Origin: Phallusia fumigata
Taxonomy: Eukaryota > Chordata > Ascidiacea > Phlebobranchia > Ascidiidae
NCBI GenBank assembly: GCA_008931825.1
Contig: QXVZ01019394.1
Coordinates: 1 to 30,749, forward strand
DNA: 30,749 nucleotides
Reading direction: 5' to 3'
Part shown: in pieces, positions 13,401-19,400 of the stretch
Layout of the letters: the number at the start of each line of letters is the position of its first letter
Numbering within the stretch: the first letter of the stretch is position 1
Notes under the pieces: generated by a model
What the model saw: the letters and a program-made list of their open reading frames with translations, nothing else
Told to the model about the DNA's origin: nothing
The model's database searches: none
Program-made: the position numbers and the translations under genes

Positions 13401-16400
13401 GCGTATGCGCACAGCAGCCAAACACCACGCAAAGATTTTTGTATTTTTATAACCTAGGCCTTTATGACGTCATAGTGAATTATTTTTTTGTGCGCAAGTG
13501 GTATGACCGTAACTGACGAGCAAAACATGGTACTTTTACAACAGGGGTGCACAACCGTTTTGCTATTGCCGGCCGCATTACAGACTTTATTTTACTCACA
13601 GCCACCACATAGGCGACGAGTTAAGTAAAAAGGTAAGGTGACAGATGTACGTTACCACACACTTTTTTATGACGACACAAATGTGTACATCGAAGTGTCG
13701 CAGTAATTCAACACACACGACAAAACTTTCAGTAAGCATGTTGGTTGGTCATTTCCTTCGCTCACATAAAAAACAACACTGTTCCATCAGGTACAAGCGC
13801 AAAACTATTATGCTGCCGCAGGTTTCAGCGGCTAAATACAGGCAGCGGAAACCAACTAAAGTCCTGACAGTGGCGCGCGTAAAGCATGGTACGTCACATG
13901 CGTAACGACAAATACAGCTATAACCGGTTTTAGTTTCAATTTTTTTAATCCTTGACAATATTGCTTTGTTGCAGTTTAATACATGTTGATTGGGGACAAT
14001 TTGGTGAAGCGTTTCGAAACTTAGCAAAGACCCAAAATATAACAATTACTTTGTAATCATCGTTTATTACTGCATAATATCATTGTGATGCAAAAATGAT
14101 CTTGGATGTATTGGCAAACAATTGCCAGTTTGACGTCATAAACGTTGTTTTACCACCTTGTCATTTAAACTTGTTCTAAACCAAACTAATTTCTAAGTGT
14201 CACAAAAATATCGATTTTTTTATTAAATCCCTTCCTTTTACCAGCCTAAGAGTTTTTAGAAATGTGCACGGCCGCAGGTTGTGCACCCATTGTCCTACAA
14301 GTATAAAGAAAGAATTGAAGAAAAAGATACTTATTGTGTTGAATGTTATGAAATATCAAGAAATAATAAGGGGTGCTTGCAGTTCCACAGTGCCTTACAC
14401 GAGCCGCCACTGCCCATGTTCACAAAAACAATTTCAAATTGAATAAAATTTAGACAGTTGGTACAACGTATACCCTTGTGGTGTGAAGATTTCTTTTGGC
14501 CCAACAGCCCCAGCTGCTACACCGCCAACCAGCCATATTGGTCAAATTAATAAAAAATGTCCGAACAGGATAATATTAGGGCAGTTTGTAGAAAATAACA
14601 TGGTGGTTCTGTAATTCACCAGTGTTTAACCCCGTTTAAGTCACGTCATATTAAGCCGGCTGATGCAAAAGTTTAATCCTATAGGCAGGGTTACCATCGA
14701 TCTGAAACCAAAAATAAGGACAAATTATAAGGACAATAAGGACATTTTCTAAGACATTGTCCTCAAAAAAAAGAAAAACACGTTAGAAATGTAGACGACA
14801 TGGTAACCCTTCCTATAGCCCTAACAGTTGACTTGCTAACCATAAAATTTGCAGATTTCGGCCATAGTTTGTAATATTTACCAAATTCTTTTTTTTTTAC
14901 ATCAAACAGATTTCAAAAAAAATCTAAACTATGGTACTTTCCTGTTATCGTGTACTTTTATATGTTGTTTTGTAACATTTGGGTTGTTGTGCGATAACAC
15001 GATATAGTACTCCATTTTTTGCTACTGTTCTGTGCATATATTCAATATGAGGCCCATTGTAAAATAATACAATAAATATATATCCATAATACTTTTTAGG
15101 TCGTGTCACACAGGTCTTATTAAAACACTCAACAAAAAGTTGTCTAGAAGATGTTTGTTCAACATCTGATAGAGCTAAACAAGAAGCAAACTTGTTTATT
15201 GGCTAAGGCTTGATATTTATAAAGTTAGTTTTCAGCAACTCACATTTGATGGTATGTTTTTAGTTAAAAAATGAATATGTGGAAAAAGAAGAGTTTAATG
15301 CACGCATCAAAGAGAGGATACAAACCGTATTAAACATGTTTCATCTGAATGTTCGTGGAATACCAGAAAGTCTGGTTGCACCAGCCAGAACCAAATTGGA
15401 AAGCAACATGGAAAAATTAGCAATGGAGTTTAAAACAACAAATTTAGAAAACGAGGTAGGCTGAAATAATTCGCAAATAAATACCTTCCGTTTTTTGTAG
15501 AGATCTGTTGCAAAAGTAGCCACCAATCTATTTTACTGGTTTTATTAAGGTTGTTTAAAAAAATTTTCAGTCACTAATCTGCCAGTATTGGTTTTGTTTC
15601 TATTAGCATTTTTAAATCCAAGACTTATATCGAGCTTAATTATTGCTTTAATTACTTGCTGTCGTAAGCCAATGGACGCTTACGCGGGAGAGGATTTACA
15701 AGTAAAAAGAACTTTCCTCTTTACATTGTTACATTTTTTAGAGTGAATTGCAGAATAAAATTAGAAAAAACGAAGATTTGGCCAAAGCAAACTTTCAAGA
15801 AACAGTTGATGGTGTAAGTTAATTAGCATTGATTAAACATTTTTTTAAAGTTTAACATGGTCAACGTGTTTTTAGCTGTCTGATCACTTTGTGGAAACTG
15901 TGGATTTGCTTCAACGAATTGACAAGGAGAAACAAAACGTTATAAAAACGTTTGACGAAAATGTACGCGGAATACCTGCAGGTTTGGTTGCTGCACCCCG
16001 AACCAACCTCGAAAAATACATTGAAAAAACTGCAAATCAATTTTACAATAAAAATCTAGAAAAGGAGGTAAGTTCCATTTCTCGATTATAACTTGATTTT
16101 ACCTTTTTCTGCAATAACAGGAAGGTTTCTGAAAATACCACCACAGCTTTATCGTATAAAACAGACATGTCAAACATAGGGGCCTGCGCGCCGTATCGGC
16201 CGGCTGGATGATTTCACACGGCGCGGCATACATCAAATACCCAAAAATCTCATGACTTTGAGCAAAAATCACAAATATGCTCTCTCCAGCTGCTAGAGAG
16301 CCACGAAATGTGCAATAAACCGGAAGCCGGAAGATTAAAGTTGCAACAGCAAACGACAAACCAGACTGTTACGTTTTGACAAACGGTATTACGTTGTGCG

Positions 16401-19400
16401 TGCATGCTTGCGTCAGTTGTACGACCGGTGAGGGTATTTGGCCATCATTTTTCTGGCCTGGCCCCCATGAGACCAGATGGTTGGGTCTGGTCTCAGAAAC
16501 AACCTGAGTTTGACATGTCTGGTATAAACCTTTTGAATGTGCTTTGTTTTACTTGGGTGAGAGAAACTTGGCTGATCAGATCAATAAAATGTGCGTTATG
16601 CGACGCGGCAGTGCATTTCTAAGCACATTGTGTAAATTTGCCTCAACCGAAAACTGTAGGCGCGGTCGCTAAACTGGTAAAGAGCTACTCTTAAAAGTAC
16701 TTAAATCAGTTTGCTGCAGGATAGAATATGAGAATAGGATTTTGGCCTTGATAAGACTTACATGAAGCTTTTCAGTAGGCTCTGCTACTAAGTAAAGTTA
16801 CCCTTAACACTATGTTTTACATTTTATAGAAAGAGTTGAAGATTAAAGTTGAAGAAGACAAAGATTTGTCCGAATCAAACTTTCAAGAGGCATTCAATGA
16901 CGTACGTTAAGTGTGTTACGTTTATTTGTCGATGTTTAACTATAGATAAAAGTTTTTAGCTATCAGAGCATATTGTTGAGAATTTTGTTTTACGTTATCG
17001 CATTTACAAAGAAACGAATCTCGTTTTTCCCTTAACAACCACAGTTATTGTGGGTCCGGCTTATATTATTTTCCCTTTTTTTACATTTTCTGTCTCACTC
17101 CGGTTTGTTCACATGCATTTGCCAAGAAACAAGCATTTCTTTAATTTTTTACACATAATAGATATGGGTATCTGGTGTTTTGCACCGTTAACTTACACCC
17201 CAGTTAATTTACTAGTTGACCCACAGTACCCCAAAATTCCAAATTAAACAAACTAGTGTTTTGTATATGTCAACATTGAAGTTTTGCATTAGTTTAACCA
17301 TTTTACACCCTCTTATGTCATTTCGGAACGAAGCGTGAAGCGTGCCCTTATCTTCACAATGTTTCATAACCTGACTTTTGTCTAAAAATAATACATTTCC
17401 GTTCCATTTTTTACATGTTTTTGTCTTTGTTTTATCTCTCTGTTGCCTTGAAACCTTTTCACGTCCTTGGGTCGGCCCTTAAGTAATCCTTTGTGATTCT
17501 AGTTGATCCTACTATAAATGAATGAAATGACAATGCATAGCGATAGTTTAGCTGCCGTGTAAGGTAGTTCACTACAATATAATTGAATGTAAACTAATAG
17601 TTGGTCTGACAACGGGCGAAGCGTTGTTATTGATTTAATACCGCATCACCGAAATCGTGTTGGTAAAGATCATTGGAAGAAATATAGTCGGAAAGGCTGC
17701 CGCATGGCCAAAGTATAGGTCTTGCACCACAACAATGATGTAACTTTTGCGACAACAAGGTTTTTTAGTTTGTTGGTAATTGTGGGTTTGGTTATGGGGT
17801 TCAAACCGTGATTTTGACATCATTCCTTTGTTTGAATAGTTTCGAATATAAAACTAGCTATATTCCCTATTAACATCGCTACCAATTAGCAACTGAATGA
17901 GTGAGTGGAGAAATACGTTTATGCCTGCAGAAACAATCATGTTAAAATGTTAAGGAAAGTCGGGACCCAATGTATTACATGTATAGAATATGAGTCAATT
18001 CCAAATGTAGGAAATAGTATGTGCAAATATCATTTGATGGGGTACACCACCCCACGGACTAACTCAACATCGAAAACACTCAGTAATAAATTGCTCAAAA
18101 CAGTTTTTGCGTAACTTCGTAGCTGATACAGCTGGACATGAAACAAAGTTATTTATTTGCTAGCTTCACTTATTTCTTAGAGAGTTTGTTTACAGCAGCG
18201 CATTTCTGATGGTGTGCTTTTTAGTTGAAAAATCAATATGTGGAGAAGGAAGAGTTGAACAAACGCATCAACGAAACGAGACAAAGCGTTTTAAATACGT
18301 TTAACGTAAATGTTCGTGGAATACCAGAAAGTCTGGTTGCACCAGCCAGAACCAAGTTGGAGAGACACATGGGAAGATTAGCACTGGAGTTCAAAACAAA
18401 AAACTTTGAAATCGAGGTATAAGCTGTAATCAATCGTAAAATAAATATTTTCGTTTTTCACAGGAAATTGTTAACCACAGAAAAATTCTACAGGAAACCG
18501 CTAAATTAGCCATGAAATTAATAAGTCCGAAGCTAATCTGTGTGTGGTGTCATAATAACGCCAGCACAGTTTTAGCACGTTTAAACATTATTATTTGGTT
18601 TCAGAAGTTGTAGTTGCTTTGAATTTCTTTTTGACTCTCGGGTTGTTTTCGTCACTTATAAACACGAATAGCTGGTGGGGAGTTAAACCTTTAATTACCC
18701 CTTTTAGTGTAACATTTTGGCTATTTATGGTATCTCTAAATCTTTGTCATTTACAAATCCAAACCTTATCGTACAAATTAACTTGGTTAATTAAAAATTT
18801 ACCTCGTTGTTACATTTTTTCAGAATAAACTGGACGTTAAAATTAGAAAAAACGAAGATTTGGCCAAAGAACACTTTCAAGAAGCATCGAATGACGTAAG
18901 TAAATTTGAGTTGAATAAATATTTTTTATCCACAAAAAAAATTATTCACAACTTTTATAGCTGTCTATGAAATTTGTGGAAACTGTGGATTTGCGTCAAC
19001 GTATTGACAAAGAAAAACAAACCGTTTTAAAAACGTTTGACGAAAATTTACGCGGAATACCTGCTGGTTTGGTTGCAGCAGCCAGAACCAGCATCGAACA
19101 ATACATTGAAAAAACTACAAAGCAGTTTCACAATTCAAATTTGGAAAAGGAGGTGGGTTCCATTTTACGATTAACTTGATTTTACCTTTATCTGCAATTA
19201 TATGAAGTTTTCCAAAAATACGATTGCTTTTTGGGTTATCATACAAAGCGTTTAGTTTTTTGTTAAGGAAACTTGGTGCTGACTAATGATATCAAAAATT
19301 TTGAGTTGAGTTGAGTTTATTTCGCCAGATAAAAGAAAAAATAGCGACACAATAGCACTAAATCAATCACCAGGCCGAAAATAGCTGCGCAACGTTAAAA

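Noticed and set aside
13645-14045. Coding capacity in the 13542-14292 element
   Set aside because: Short frames on both strands without hAT transposase motifs; the element is non-autonomous.
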